Source: Nipponacmea schrenckii (Eukaryota > Mollusca > Gastropoda > Lottiidae). Taken from it: a DNA stretch of 64,000 nt. Both the position numbers and the translations under genes were made by a program. Where the stretch lies: contig JAUJPP010000003.1 of the NCBI GenBank assembly GCA_030562195.1, forward strand, positions 15,779,398 through 15,843,397, given 5' to 3'. The notes beneath the pieces are model-generated. The model was given only the letters and a program-made list of their open reading frames with translations, searched no databases and was not told the origin of the DNA. Positions 10,360 to 22,245 of this stretch are shown in pieces (the first letter of the stretch is position 1; each line of letters begins with the position of its first letter).

Positions 10360-10960
10360 GTCGGTTAACCTATCGGTTTTACCGACGACTGGCCATCAGG
10401 AGCCCTCGTCTCTTACTCAGCAACCCTCTCATACAACTATATTTTTTATTTTACGAGGATAACAACTTAGGTTCACATGTCCGCTGTGACAGGGATCCTT
10501 TCTACCAGCTGGTCCTTGGCCAAGCCCCTTGGCATTGATCTTTCCCGGATTATCCGTAGGCCTACTCATTTACAGCTTCGTAGTCATCGGACTATCACAC
10601 GCCGATCGAGATTAGAACTCACGTCCGACATTAAATACGAACGATTCCATCATACAAACAAAGGGTTTGAACATCTTCAGGTAGCCAATTTGTTTAGCAA
10701 CGGCTCCAGACTTTACCGACTATTTCAACTTATACACTATAACCGACACAAGGTTTTCACCCTATCGGTTTTACCGACGACTCCAGATATTACCGTCCGT
10801 GACCGATTCCGTACTATACTTAAAAGTTCAATAACAACATAACCGACAACCTTTCGAGTAACCTATCTTGTTTTAGTTTTACCGACGGCTCCATCCATTC
10901 CCGTCTCTAAATAACCGTCTCCGCTTTTACCGACAAGAGTAACCTTGCACTACGTATGGA
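10360..10960 (+). repeat. Repeats of ATAACCGACACAAGG and TTTTACCGACGACT
   Basis: ATAACCGACACAAGGTTTTC followed by CCCTRTCGGTTTTACCGACG occurs at about 10336 and 10739, with degenerate pieces at 10842-10940. ORFs of 92 and 121 aa across this area only translate repeats. Confidence 0.7.
10433..10700 (-). mobile_element. SINE family B copy (tRNA-derived, minus strand)
   Basis: Shares GGATCCTTTCTACCAGCTGG, GGCATTGATCTTTCCC and CATTTACAGCT with copies at 35862, 51850 and 52255. On the minus strand the high-coordinate end reads like a Pol III B box (GAGTTCTAATCTCGATC), so the tRNA-like head lies to the right. Confidence 0.7.
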
Positions 10961-10987
10961 CATGAGTGCATTGCTTCGACTTTAGTT

Positions 10988-11160
10988 CTTCGGATGGGAC
11001 ATAAACCGAGGACTGATCTGCTACAGACTCTCGACAGTTTGAAATCGCAGCCCCCCCCCCCCTAAAAAAAAAACCGTAGGCTTATGCCGCTATCCTAGCG
11101 AAATATCCATCGTTGCATACTACATGGCGTTGTCCATCTTCATTAGCAGAAGGGTACAAT
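10988..11160 (+). mobile_element. SINE family A, 3' part
   Basis: CTTCGGATGGGACATAAACC, CTCGACAGTTTGAAAT, a C-run, and the CATACTACATGGCGTTGTCC block follow the same order as the fuller copy at 38494-38806, with more divergence. The head is missing. Confidence 0.7.
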
Positions 11161-12216
11161 TTGTTGGCTAATATTTCTCAAATAATTTATGATTGGTCAT
11201 GAATGAGTTTCAATGCTATTCATTAAACGTATAATCTTACCACTGTGTACAGAAAACTGAACCCACTATTTAGAAATGTGTTAGAAACTATAAGTTTTTT
11301 TCGGATTTTTGTCATCTTATTTCCACCAATTTAATGCACCAGAAATCGCCTGTCTCGAAACGTCTCATACATGTTATGAATTGTCTCGATAGGTGACCGG
11401 AAGGGACTATATGAACTGAAACTGGTTGATCGTGGCTCAAAACAATAATGGCCACCATCTGTCAAGATTTTCAATTTAACACACTAAAGTCTATATTTTA
11501 AAATTATTTCATACGATAGGTAAGGAGTTTTACCGGGGTAACACTCTTCAAAATCATATGAAATAGATTTGAGTGAATACTTTGGTATTTTCATTTATAA
11601 AAATATTTATAAGCTAATGATAGCTTTGCCGGTATTTCAGAACATGTTTTGACACATTCGTGCAAACTAATTTCAATGAACGAAAAGACAATGATATGAT
11701 CACTTAATCCATTATGCATACGATGACAAATAACCTGATTAATTAAAAGACTGTCAAAGAGAAGAACCTAATTATTAATTAATTATTGGAATCAGTTTTT
11801 TCCCTGATATAAAAACTATTAAAGATAAAATAAAGGGATTATGTACAGTACAGACTGCAGTTGTACAACAGTAGATACATAGAGGTATCAGTTTGCCAGT
11901 TGTCTGCTGTATAGACATATGTCATATTATGTTGATATGATATTACGCTATCATAAAAACTTGAACCTGTTGCATGTGATACCTTACTCAGAGGTGCTGT
12001 TTGATTAGCCATTAGGTGGATGTAATATTTGCATTATTTATAAGGACATACTGAGATACATTGGCCTATAGATATCACATAATGTGAATAATGACTTTTT
12101 CACTTCCTCTACTTATATTTTATGTTGTCAACAAAATTGGACATTGGATTTTCATTGTAATTATGATTTTCCTTTTGTCTTTTCAAGGTTTTTTAATGTT
12201 AGAGTATTATGGTAAT
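11161..12216. other. Upstream flank and 5' UTR region of LRRC45
   Basis: About 1 kb of AT-rich sequence with no gene. A TTTTGTCTTTTCAAG acceptor at 12172-12186 shortly before the LRRC45 ATG suggests a separate non-coding first exon further left, so the promoter probably lies within this stretch. Confidence 0.5.
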
Positions 12217-15200
12217 ATGGAGGAGTTTAGACAAAGCTATATTCATCTTTGTAAAGATCATCATTTAGAAGTTCAAGACTGTGTTGTGGAAAAATTAAAA
12301 TGGTAAGCTAAAATGATGTGCTGTTATATAGTGATATATAGGACTGGAATTTTGAATTGTATCAATTGGAAAAAGTTAAGTACTGTCCTAAATACAAATA
12401 GGGCCTACAACTGTTAATTGTTCATCCTAAAATAGTGAGCTTAGCAGGTGTATCATTTTTTTTTACAGTGCAGAGAAGTCAACAGTAAAGGGACGAACTA
12501 TATTAGATCTTTCCACCATGGGCTTGTCACCTAAAACTTGTTCAATTCTTGGTAAAATCATTGCCACAGATAGACATTTCTTAGAGTATAAATTTGCTGA
12601 TTGTATGCTTAGTGAGGATGGTAAGTTATGAAGGAGTAATTATCGTATTTAAAATTTGAACATTGAGAGAAAAAGAAACGACCATATTCCATCCCAACTT
12701 ATAGTTGGTTTCCCTAATCTTTTGGTTAAGGAACAATAATTTCCTTAGGCCTTCATTTCATGTATCTTCAAATTCTAGATATCTTTCATTTGTTTCAGCC
12801 ATTAAAGGTCTAGCTCTGGGATTGTCACAGAATACTTGTTGTAGAAAACTAGATTTGAAGGTAAGTTATAATGATAATCAGCTTAATTAGCAAATAATCA
12901 AACCTGATTACATTATCAAGCTTACTTTTATATACTGGTATACATATATAAAGACTATTGTCAATATTGTTTGGAAAGATATTATGTGCATAATTAATTA
13001 CAAAAACTGGTTTTATTTTCAATTCTAATTGATTTTTTGATATTTTTTTTTGTAATACAGGGCAACAATATAAGAGGTACTTCAGTTGAAGTTTTAGGTA
13101 AAATGTTGAGACACAATACTCAGTTATTCAGGTAAAATATAACCTACTTTTGATAAAAAAAGAAAACATTAGAACAAGTTTATTCTCAAAATATTCTTTT
13201 AACATACAAGGGCTTACACCAGCATGTGACTGAAAAAAACAATAGGCTCTCAGTTACGTGGAGAATGCATATGTCAAGATTTGGTTATACATCTAATAAT
13301 GACTTAATTATTTAGAAAGTAGAAAAGTAATGATTGTAATAATTCTATTATAGTGTATGTTTAGAATGGAATGCATTAGGTATGTTAGATAATTCGTTTG
13401 CTGTATTTTGTGATGGTATTGGTTGTAATACAAGTGTCAAGGCACTAGATCTACGTAATAATCAGATAAACCATGATGGTGCTAGTGAATTAGCATCAGC
13501 ATTAAAACGTAACACAACATTAAAAGCTTTAGGTAAGTTATATCACTCACCTATGATTTCAGAAAATTGTTGGATCAGTGGGATTTTGTATTTGTGTAAT
13601 TATAATATGATAGATGCACTAGGTAGGAGTTCTGTATCATTGATTCAACATCTTTTTGGCTACTAAATAATGCTTACTTATTAGCTTTTTTGGCACTACT
13701 CAGTCATTTGCCTATACATTTGTCAAGCAGATCAGTGCAGTGAAAATATTTAAGACTCTCTTGTTAATTAGAGACTTTAAGCTTCAAATTGAGCTCCAGT
13801 CGTACATACATGTAAAATACAGTTAACTCAGCAAACTATCTTATTGATAATAATAGAAAATACTGATGCAAATAGGTATGACTATACAACCTAATTTTTT
13901 TTTCTTCAGATTTACGGTGGAATAATATAGGTTTATTAGGTGGAAGAGCTTTAGTAGAAATGTTACATACCAATAAAATACTATCACGGTTAGAGTTAGC
14001 TGGTAATAACATACCTACTGATATACTCAAAGCTATAGGTAAGTATACTACTTTATTTTTATTGTGACTGGAACGATATCTCTACTATGAATGAAAAACT
14101 AGATAAAGATTAGTATTTTATAAAATATAAATCAGATATCTGCCAAATTTAAAACTCTAAAATATGCCTCGCACAGATCAGATTGTTTTGATTGACAAAT
14201 TGGTCTTTCTAAATAACTAAACAGGTTTAGGTGTTACAATGCTAGTATGAAAGAAGACTTGCTAATCTGTCTGACTCAAGACAGGATGGTGTTAGATGGT
14301 GATGAGAACATAGTCTCATAAAAGCACTGGCCTAGGTCACAAAGTAAAGATTTATGATAAAGCAAGGTGCAAGTTAAAGGTTAGGATAATTAGATGCGTT
14401 AATTATGGATGTCTCTGAAATATTATCTGAAGTAATATAATTTCTTTATCTGAAATAGTTGAAAATATAAGAATTAATTTTCTTCTGATATATCGATAAT
14501 CAGCTAAAGAGAAAAGCCAAATATTTTTATGTACCTATAATAAATAAAGAAATATTAATGTAAAATGTAGTGAATTCAGAATAAAGGAAGTCAGGTAATT
14601 TAAAGCTATCGGGGATTGAGTCTACCATGAACTAGGATATTGCTGAGATTTTTATTTCTTTTGTACGCTGTAACAAGTCTCTTGCTGTAGACATGAGGAT
14701 ATTGGTTTTGAAGGCTTTGGTAGTGACGTTTGACAATTAGGGAGGCATTAGTGGCAGTATGATTGTAGGTGGTAACAAAAGGTATTATCTGATTATCATG
14801 TTGGATATTAAGGCCATTTGGATATACAGTTTGAAGTTGGTCCATCCAATAACTCTCGCGTTGTAATCTTCTTTGTTTTGGCTTGATGTTTGGCATAGGT
14901 TGTATCTTTTCAATTGGCATAATCAACAAGTCTTCAATGGAATGGTCGGGTTGGTTAAAATGATTAGAAATTGGTCTATTTTTGCCATGTACTATATCGT
15001 AACGATGGCCGTTAAAGCGAGTTCGTAGCGCGTTCTTAGTTTCTCCAATATATTGTGTTTCGCATTTTTTACATGAAATTAGGTAAATTAGATTTTGGTC
15101 GCCGCATGAAAGTTGGTCAGATATAAGAAAAGTTTTGCCGGTTTTATTGTTTTTGAAAAAATGAGAAATAGGTACATGCTCGCAGGTACGACACGTAGAA

Positions 15201-18200
15201 CCACCACAGGGTTTGGAGCCAAATTCATTTATAGGCGATGGAGGGGGGTTATTTTTCTCCAGAAGTTGTAATAACGTGTCGTTTTTAATTTTGCGTAGAA
15301 ATCGTTTTGAGTAACCCCTCTCTCGTAATTTATTGAAAACTAGGTTGCATGCAGAATCAAAATCGGTCTGTTGTGTACAAATCCTATGGAACCGTAGGAT
15401 TTGTGATTTTATAATCGCAGAAAACGTATGCTTCGGATGAAACGAGCTTTTGAACAAAAGTTGGTGCGTATCAGTTTCTTTAAAAAATACTTTAATGTCC
15501 ACTTTTGAAGTTTTTTCGAAATCGTTTCCTTTGAACACCGTAGTGTCCAAAAAGTCCATACTATTATCGCTAATGTTCGCCGTTAATTTTACTGAAGGAT
15601 GGTGATTGTTTAGTATCTCGAAGTATTGCCAAAAGTTTTCTAATGATTCGGTCCAAATGATAAAAATGTCGTCAAGAAATCTGCCGTAAAAAAGAGGTTT
15701 AAAAGGTGAAATTTGGTCTATTTCGCGTTCCCATTCAGCCATGAAGATGTTTGCATAGCTTGGAGCGAAGCGTTTACCCATAGCTGTTCCAGAAATTTGA
15801 AGGTATGTTTTTCCATTGAAAAAGAAGTCATTCCGCGTTAAACATATCTGCAGGAGTTCCAAAATTTCTTTATCTGGTCTTTCGTCGGATGGATTTCTAA
15901 GAAATGCTTTACGGACAGCGTCTAAACCAACATTGTTATCAATGTTGGTATACATACTCGCAACATCTAAAGAAATAAAATATGCATTAGGCGGAACATT
16001 CAATTTTTTGATTTTTTCAATAAAGTCGGTGGTATCTTTTAGATAAGATGGATGTTTACTTGCCAAAGGTAACAAAAAATGGTCAATATATTCAGAAACT
16101 CGGTATGACTCGCTAGCGCAATCAGAAATAATTGGTCTGCCCTTGGGAATTTTATTCGCGACGGTCCATTCGGTTTCAGGATTTTTGTGAATTTTTGGTA
16201 AAGAATAAATATGACGTTGGCGTACGTTGGGTTTTGCAGAAAGGTAGTCGTATTGCGCGTCAGAAAGAAATTTTTTTGTAACTAAATTTTTCAAAATGTC
16301 GTTGATTTTTATAGATGTTTCCATGAAAATTGGTCTGTCTAGTTCGCGATAATGATTTTGATTACTTAACTGCTTATCTAATTCAAAAATATAGTCAACG
16401 CGATCCTGTATTACACAACAACTGCCTTTGTCACTTTTACGGATTATGATGCTGTCATCATTCTTTAATATATTCAATGCCCTACGCTCAAAATTGGTCA
16501 GATTGTTCTTCTCGTCTACCAAAGGTAACCGAGAGATTTCTTCATACATTTCATTGCAAATATCAATAATACCATTGTCTATCGCGTTGTCTGGTGGATT
16601 CCAACCAGTCTTTTCAACAAAATTGGTACGTTTTCCGCGACCAAGGCGTTCTCGAAAGAAAAAATTGAGTTTGAATATTCGCTGAATTTCTTTTACCGAT
16701 GATAAAATTGGTGAATTAGACAATGGCTTTGCCATGGGAATAAAAGTCAATCCGCGATCCAAAAGTCTTTCTTCTACGGGAGAAAGTTTACGTGTGCTAA
16801 GATTTAGAATTGTTTGACCTAATTTTAGAATACTTCCTCCCGCGTCTAGTTTAAATGGGAGACCCATTTAACGTAGATACTTCTAGCAGTGGAGGCCGTC
16901 CAGTGGACGTGATCGGAGCAGACTTCGACCATTCCATTGAACCTTGGGATGGTAGTGGAAACAGGAGAAGGCTTATGGTAGATCAAGTTATTGTAGCGGC
17001 GGAGATTTTCTGTAGCATGGGGCTCGACTCTTTGTAAACTGTTAGAAAATGGTATTTGGGTTGCATAAATGGTAGCTGCAGGAAATTTAGATTTGGCAAG
17101 GTTCAAGAGTTCCAAAATTTGTTTATAAATAATTTCACCAGTCTCCTGTCTGTTGTTGATGCCTACATGGAAGATAACCTTTTCTGGTACGTTGGTGGGT
17201 TCAGCCTTGAAAAGGATATTAAATATATGACGGATGCGGGCTCCTGGGTAGGATTCAGCTTGGGTGTTGAGGTCTATTTCTGGTACACGAGAGATATTGG
17301 ATGAACCGATGATCAGGACAGGTTTCAAGATTTCCGGAAGGCTCCAATCAGATTTTCTGTTATCATGGTCGTTTCTTCGTGGTTTATTGGCTGGTTGGTG
17401 GCCTAAACTCAGACGTCGCCTGGTGCCAACAGATTGTCTAGGTGTTTCTGGGTTAGACTTCGGGGTTCTCTGTTGGTTGTCGGCTCTAGTTATTGGTGAC
17501 AGGGGTAAAGGTGAGACAGAAGAAGAAAGAAGTGTCGTGGAATCGATATTTGTGTTATGTCGTTTAGGAGTTGGTAGAATTTCTGGTGAAAATTGTTCTG
17601 CGACCGGAGGGGAGTATTGGCGTTTCTTTGAAGATTTGGTAAGAGCCGAAAATCGATTGGTAATTGGTAGTGGTTTGCTAGTTGATGGAGCAGACTCTAC
17701 AGTGTCTACAATCATGCGGGTTTCCGAAATATGGTTCTGGCACGTGAGAGAATTTAACGTACGAGTGTATTTGTCTAAAGTTTCGCGTTGTAGTCGGCGG
17801 TATGATTTCTTTGCCCAATTAACCGCTTCTGACGAGAACTGTCTTAAATTTTGAATGATGTTGCTACCCATATATCTGATATCTGAGAGACAGTTAATAA
17901 TTTTTAAATATTAAATTTTTAGAAACATCAATATCAAACAATGCTGATAGACAAATGATAACTGATGATTATGAAAAGAGAACTAAGACATTATCAAAAC
18001 ATGTTCATCAGTTAAATACAGATAAATCATTACAGGTGAGAAAACTATGTCTTTTATCTTCTGTTGCCTTGAAATATGTTATATGATAATTTACAATGAT
18101 TGTCAAGACCTTGAGTTATTAGATGCATGGACCAGTTGCAAAGTTTTTATTAATTGACCTTCGACAAAAAATATTATTTAGAATCTTAACTAATTACACC

Positions 18201-21200
18201 TTTCTTTCCAGCTAAATGAACTAATGAATACCATTGACAGACAAGAAAATCTGTTGAAATGTTCTCAGAGGTAATAAATTACTATATTATTTAAGGAATG
18301 AATGTGGATCTTGTTAGCGTTATGGGGAAATAAACGCTGGTTTATCACGTGACAAGATAAATGACCCGGCGAAGCGGGTCATGTACATCTTGTCACGTGA
18401 TAAACCAGCGTTTATTTCACCATAACGCTAACAAGATCCACATTCATTCCTTATATTTACATTGGTCTATCTTTTCTGAATAAAATACTTCAAAATTGTC
18501 TATTATTTTATTGGAAAAAATACCCGAAACCGTTGTTGCTTCTTGAAGTCACAGATATCTGTCAATCAAGAGCACCGCCCCGCCCCTAACAATATAGTTT
18601 TACAAATCAACAGTCTTATTTGGATGATAAAATAATCAAATATTTACATAATTCTTTTAATGTGGGACAAGCCTAGGCCTAATAGTAATAGTATTGAGGC
18701 ATTAGTTTAGCAGACGACAATTTAGGTCAATCTGGTTTTGTTTATAGTATTCATACGCCCATGTTGACAATGTAAGAACAGTTAAGGGGGCGTGTCTTAA
18801 ATTTTCAGCAGTTGTTGGGTATATTGAAGAACAATTATTGGTTTTGTAAATATATTTCAATACTTGATGTATATATTTTAAAATGTCATTGTTATGAGAC
18901 ACTTTTCCTTTCAATATCTTAATTGTTAGAACAGTTCTTTCCTGACATACCTAATATTGATTTTAAATGAACCCAATTTCAGGACTGCATCTAACCAAGT
19001 GAGTAATCTACAAAATACATTAGAAGATAGAAAGAAAACCTTTAATGCATTAGCCGCTAAGTAAGTATCAAAATTATTTTATTGTATTTATCGTTCTATT
19101 TTTCATTTGATTACCAATGTCAAGCTTTAATATTCAAACCTAGATTGGCTTAAAGCAACTTATGATAAAGAGTTTTTATGTGACCAATTTATATCCTACT
19201 TGTATTTGTATTAAATATTTATGTGAGATTTTAGAAATATATTCCATCAATTATAGACTTGCCATGACAGAATCCGAGTTAACCCTAGCTGAACAGAAGA
19301 ATCATGATAGCCAGTCAGTTATTAATAGATTAAAACAAGATATGTCTGAGATGAGGGCTTCTCATCATGCTGACCTTAGACATGAAAAGGAGGTAATACA
19401 CTCGAATATGTTTGATTGCATAATTGCATCTCTTTTCAGAACTATATTTCATAATAATATGAATCCTAGTGTTAATTAAACACCTCAAATGATTTTCCTT
19501 AAATAAAACTTTTGTTTAAGAGGTAGTCCGATTTTGTTAGTTGGAAATTAAAGTGCTCAAATCAGTGAGAATTTTAGAACAAAATGTAGAAAAGGATGGC
19601 CTTTTAACTTAAAAGTTTAAAAAAATTTGCAGTTGATATTTATTATTTTTGAAATAAAACTTAAGCACCGCCAGACTTTGAATATTGTAATTATTATTTT
19701 AGGATAGAGCGACAGAAGAAATGAAATTATTTAAAGAATTATCAGAAGCTACAGATAGAAACATACAACTTCAAACTAAGGTAAATCTTGGCACAGACTT
19801 ATAATTGTTCTATGAATATACAGGCTTTCTTTTATAGTGGAGCTTCATCAGAGAGTACCAGGTTCCAATTCTTGTTTTAACTTGTTTTATTGAACATCCA
19901 GTTGGTTATGTGAATCCCGAAAGTTCAGAACTCACTAATTGAGAGACCTCTGTCTAAATTTAACTATTTATTCTATTCTTGAAATGACTCTTTGCATATC
20001 AGGGACTACATAGTGTTGTTTATTCATGTGCTTATTTTTTACTAAACACTTAATATTCTCCTGTGATAATTTCTTAATGTAATTGTATAGGTAGAAGATT
20101 TAGAGAGAAAATTAAAACAAAATCAAGAACAATTATATGAATATAAAGAACAGACAACACATTTACAAGCTGAATTAACAATGAAAGGTTCACATTATGA
20201 TGGTATGTATTGGTGTGGATTATTAGATCATTGAGTCAGAAACTAAGTTATCCATTTGAAATACATGAACTGTTATGCTTTTACGTAAGAACATAGTTTT
20301 ATGTATATGTATTTTAAATTTTATACAATGATTTACAGAGAGAATCCAGCAAGAGAAGGCTAGACAGAAAGATGCTTTACATGACTTAGACCAGTATAAA
20401 CAAAAAGAGGTACATACTTTCACTAATAATATCATCTTTACTAACAAGATTTGTTTATACATCCTTACATTTGCAGTCAATAATGTACATGTACTATACA
20501 GATTTGTATATTAAAGTCTGTCGGAGTTAAGAAAGACAATATAAAGAAAGAAATATTTCAGATTGCTAGAATAAAACAAGAAGCTGATGATACAGAGAAG
20601 ACATTAAGAGATAGAATACAAAAAATGGAATCTCATAGATTAGAACTAGAAGAAGAGATCAGTAGATTGAAAACTGCCAATATGAATGATAAAATGTCAG
20701 CAGAAGAACAAATTACATCTGCTAAACAAAGAATAAAGGCTGAAGAGGTAATTTTTTGATATCTAATGCTATTCCACAACAGCTCATCTCATGCTACATG
20801 CAATGACAACTGAATTATCAGTTTAATATAAATTCAGGACATTTGTTATTTTATAGTATACACTTACCTAGCCGATTATATTGAAACTGATTAATGACTG
20901 CTATGTTACTTTAATAACTATTAATCTACAGGAACAGAGACAGATGCAATTAGAGGAGAAGATTAGAGTTTTACAGATTAGTAAAGATGAATTACAATCA
21001 CATTGTACACAACAAGCATCCTTAGTATCAGATTTACAACGTAAAAACAGTAATCTGTTGTTAGAAAATGAGAGTTATAAACGTCAATTAGAGGAAATGT
21101 CTCAGGTCAGTTAAATACTCGTATATTGCCTAAGCACCTGCATAGAATGCTCTTAAAAATGAAAATTTTAAGATTTAAGATTTGGAACACTAAGACCTGT

Positions 21201-22245
21201 TTGAATGTCAGAAATTTCACATACACTGTAAACTAAATATTAGTTTTTCAAGACTTTTTTTAATATTCTGTTGTTGATACAAACAGTAGTATCAAATTTC
21301 TTTTCTGAAAAGTGACACAAAATTTCTGTTATATTTGTTAAACTGTTTGTTTTAATTTTAACTCAGGATTTAGCTGAGAAGAGTAGTATCAGCATGACAG
21401 AGGTAAATAAAGTTAAGATAGAACGTAAAGAAATGGAAATGAAAATAGAAAGTGAAAGTAAAATACAGAATGAATTAAGAGAGAAATTATGTCAAGCTGA
21501 TCAACAGTTATCAGGTAAACCTACACAGTTTTACTTTTGATTTTATTTTAAAAATGCCTTGCCTAATTTTCATTTTTCATTTATCATATTATATATTCGA
21601 TAATTGAGCCTCAAATATTCAGTATGAATTGAAGATTGAGAAGTATTTTGGTATTCCATTTATTATCTCTAACGAAAAAAAAAGGAATTTATTTAAATAT
21701 CATTTAAAATGCAAAAATTAATTCTTATTCACTTCATATGATTTCATTTGGTCACATGATCTATATTTAGCGTTTCAAAGCGGATTCCTAGGATATCCCA
21801 AGCCTTTCTTTGCACACAAATTTTTTAATAAATTCAGAATGCATGAAATATTCATTAGAAACAACGATTAAGCAATTAGTATATGCATGTAACTAAAGGC
21901 ATTTAGACTATGATTTTGACCACTTAAAAAAGGAAATATCTGAAAAAGGATGTATTGACTTCTTTCTAAATTGATACACTTTGTAAGGCGAAAATATATC
22001 TTCTGTTATTTAATGAAGTAAATTACTGTAAATGTTGTTTTTTTATCTTTGTAGAACAATTACTGAAGTATAGAACAATGATAGAAGAGAAAGATAGAGA
22101 ACTAGTAATTATCAGTGAAAAGTTAAGATCTCGAGATTTAGAAATGACTAGAGCTAGAGAGGAGGAGGCACAGAGAGCTCATTTATTACAGTCAGCCATT
22201 ATGAACTATGTTTCTAAAACACCATTCAGTTCTCCCAATAAATAG
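12217..22245 (+). CDS. LRRC45: LRRC45, leucine-rich repeat and coiled-coil centrosomal linker protein (17 coding exons, 674 aa)
   Basis: Coding exons: 12217-12302, 12469-12620, 12799-12860, 13061-13131, 13354-13532, 13910-14038, 17923-18035, 18212-18270, 18983-19060, 19257-19392, 19703-19780, 20091-20202, 20339-20409, 20562-20747, 20932-21105, 21367-21514, 22055-22245. All junctions agree in phase and sum to 675 codons with the stop; human LRRC45 is 670 aa. The start MEEFRQSY matches the family. Exons 2-6 encode leucine-rich repeats with [22 protein letters not shown] and LELAGNN; residues about 270-660 are a long heptad coiled coil rich in Glu/Lys/Gln. In vertebrates LRRC45 sits at the proximal ends of centrioles, contributes to the fibrous linker holding centrosomes together, and acts in early ciliogenesis. 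Intron 6 (3.9 kb) contains an antisense retroelement but both splice sites are intact. The 3' end converges on SGSH. Confidence 0.97.
14606..16867 (-). CDS. Penelope-like element ORF2: reverse transcriptase with C-terminal GIY-YIG nuclease, intact (753 aa)
   Basis: An uninterrupted 753-residue ORF. RT region: [17 protein letters not shown] near 250; motif [14 protein letters not shown] near 300 (catalytic Asp); motif [17 protein letters not shown] near 360; motif [12 protein letters not shown] near 396 (catalytic DD); then [12 protein letters not shown] Cys cluster ([12 protein letters not shown]) near 550 precedes the GIY-YIG nuclease near 595-680: [36 protein letters not shown] and ESYWMDQL. 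This is the layout of canonical endonuclease-plus PLEs, of the type with the CxxC-like insert between the Y and YIG parts. It differs strongly from the decayed PLE at 7.1-9.3 kb, so two PLE lineages are present. Its start overlaps the end of ORF1 by 22 bases in another frame. It lies antisense in LRRC45 intron 6. Intactness suggests a recent insertion. Confidence 0.95.
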   Translation of the reverse strand: MGLPFKLDAGGSILKLGQTILNLSTRKLSPVEERLLDRGLTFIPMAKPLSNSPILSSVKEIQRIFKLNFFFRERLGRGKRTNFVEKTGWNPPDNAIDNGIIDICNEMYEEISRLPLVDEKNNLTNFERRALNILKNDDSIIIRKSDKGSCCVIQDRVDYIFELDKQLSNQNHYRELDRPIFMETSIKINDILKNLVTKKFLSDAQYDYLSAKPNVRQRHIYSLPKIHKNPETEWTVANKIPKGRPIISDCASESYRVSEYIDHFLLPLASKHPSYLKDTTDFIEKIKKLNVPPNAYFISLDVASMYTNIDNNVGLDAVRKAFLRNPSDERPDKEILELLQICLTRNDFFFNGKTYLQISGTAMGKRFAPSYANIFMAEWEREIDQISPFKPLFYGRFLDDIFIIWTESLENFWQYFEILNNHHPSVKLTANISDNSMDFLDTTVFKGNDFEKTSKVDIKVFFKETDTHQLLFKSSFHPKHTFSAIIKSQILRFHRICTQQTDFDSACNLVFNKLRERGYSKRFLRKIKNDTLLQLLEKNNPPPSPINEFGSKPCGGSTCRTCEHVPISHFFKNNKTGKTFLISDQLSCGDQNLIYLISCKKCETQYIGETKNALRTRFNGHRYDIVHGKNRPISNHFNQPDHSIEDLLIMPIEKIQPMPNIKPKQRRLQRESYWMDQLQTVYPNGLNIQHDNQIIPFVTTYNHTATNASLIVKRHYQSLQNQYPHVYSKRLVTAYKRNKNLSNILVHGRLNPR
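16846..17871 (-). CDS. Penelope-like element ORF1: SGNH-hydrolase-like protein (341 aa)
   Basis: An open frame directly upstream of ORF2 on the same strand; its stop (16846-16848) lies 22 bases inside ORF2, in a different frame. The first ~170 residues are basic and Ser/Pro/Thr-rich, with a helical start ([17 protein letters not shown]). The C-terminal ~160 residues show the four SGNH blocks in order: block [11 protein letters not shown] near 185 (Ser where GDS has its nucleophile), block II Gly in SYPGARIR near 208, block III GINN in FHVGINNR near 238, and block V DxxH in CSDHVHWT near 318. SGNH/GDSL-type esterase domains are known in ORF1 proteins of some CR1-like LINEs. Role here is inferred: perhaps membrane, lipid or RNP handling. 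No upstream ORF or promoter was recognised in the 51 bases before LRRC45 exon 7, so the 5' end may be truncated. Confidence 0.85.
   Translation of the reverse strand: MGSNIIQNLRQFSSEAVNWAKKSYRRLQRETLDKYTRTLNSLTCQNHISETRMIVDTVESAPSTSKPLPITNRFSALTKSSKKRQYSPPVAEQFSPEILPTPKRHNTNIDSTTLLSSSVSPLPLSPITRADNQQRTPKSNPETPRQSVGTRRRLSLGHQPANKPRRNDHDNRKSDWSLPEILKPVLIIGSSNISRVPEIDLNTQAESYPGARIRHIFNILFKAEPTNVPEKVIFHVGINNRQETGEIIYKQILELLNLAKSKFPAATIYATQIPFSNSLQRVEPHATENLRRYNNLIYHKPSPVSTTIPRFNGMVEVCSDHVHWTASTARSIYVKWVSHLN
18292..18453. repeat. 162-base near-perfect palindrome (foldback MITE) in LRRC45 intron 8
   Basis: Arms of about 70 bases pair almost perfectly (outer TAAGGAATGAATGTGGATC against its complement at the far end), with one GG/GT difference and a small mismatch near the centre; the centre itself is a hairpin (GACCCGGCGAAGCGGGTC). 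TA lies at both edges, as for Tc1/mariner-type insertions. Each arm carries TCACGTGA (18345-18352 and 18393-18400). Confidence 0.9.

Larger units (their letters stand above)
14606..17871 (-). mobile_element. Penelope-like retroelement with two overlapping ORFs, in LRRC45 intron 6
   Basis: The coding span of the element (ORF1 17871-16846, ORF2 16867-14606). The region is more GC-balanced than the surrounding intron. True ends are not fixed: no direct terminal repeats, hammerhead core or clear target duplication was found in 14040-14605 or 17872-17922. The right limit is at most 51 bases from LRRC45 exon 7. Confidence 0.85.

Noticed and set aside
10184..10842. ORFs of 92 and 121 aa on the plus strand
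   Set aside because: They run through PLE remnant, ACCGAC repeats and an inverted SINE; nothing resembles a protein family.
16855..17854. Plus-strand ORFs of 60, 82 and 196 aa
   Set aside because: They are antisense shadows of the SGNH ORF1 and carry no motif of their own.
14039..17922. LRRC45 as a gene broken by the retroelement
   Set aside because: The element is wholly intronic and antisense; donor at 14038, acceptor at 17923 and reading phase are intact.
14040..17922. Target-site duplication or hammerhead for the intact PLE
   Set aside because: No convincing repeat pair or CUGANGA...GAAA core was found in either flank.
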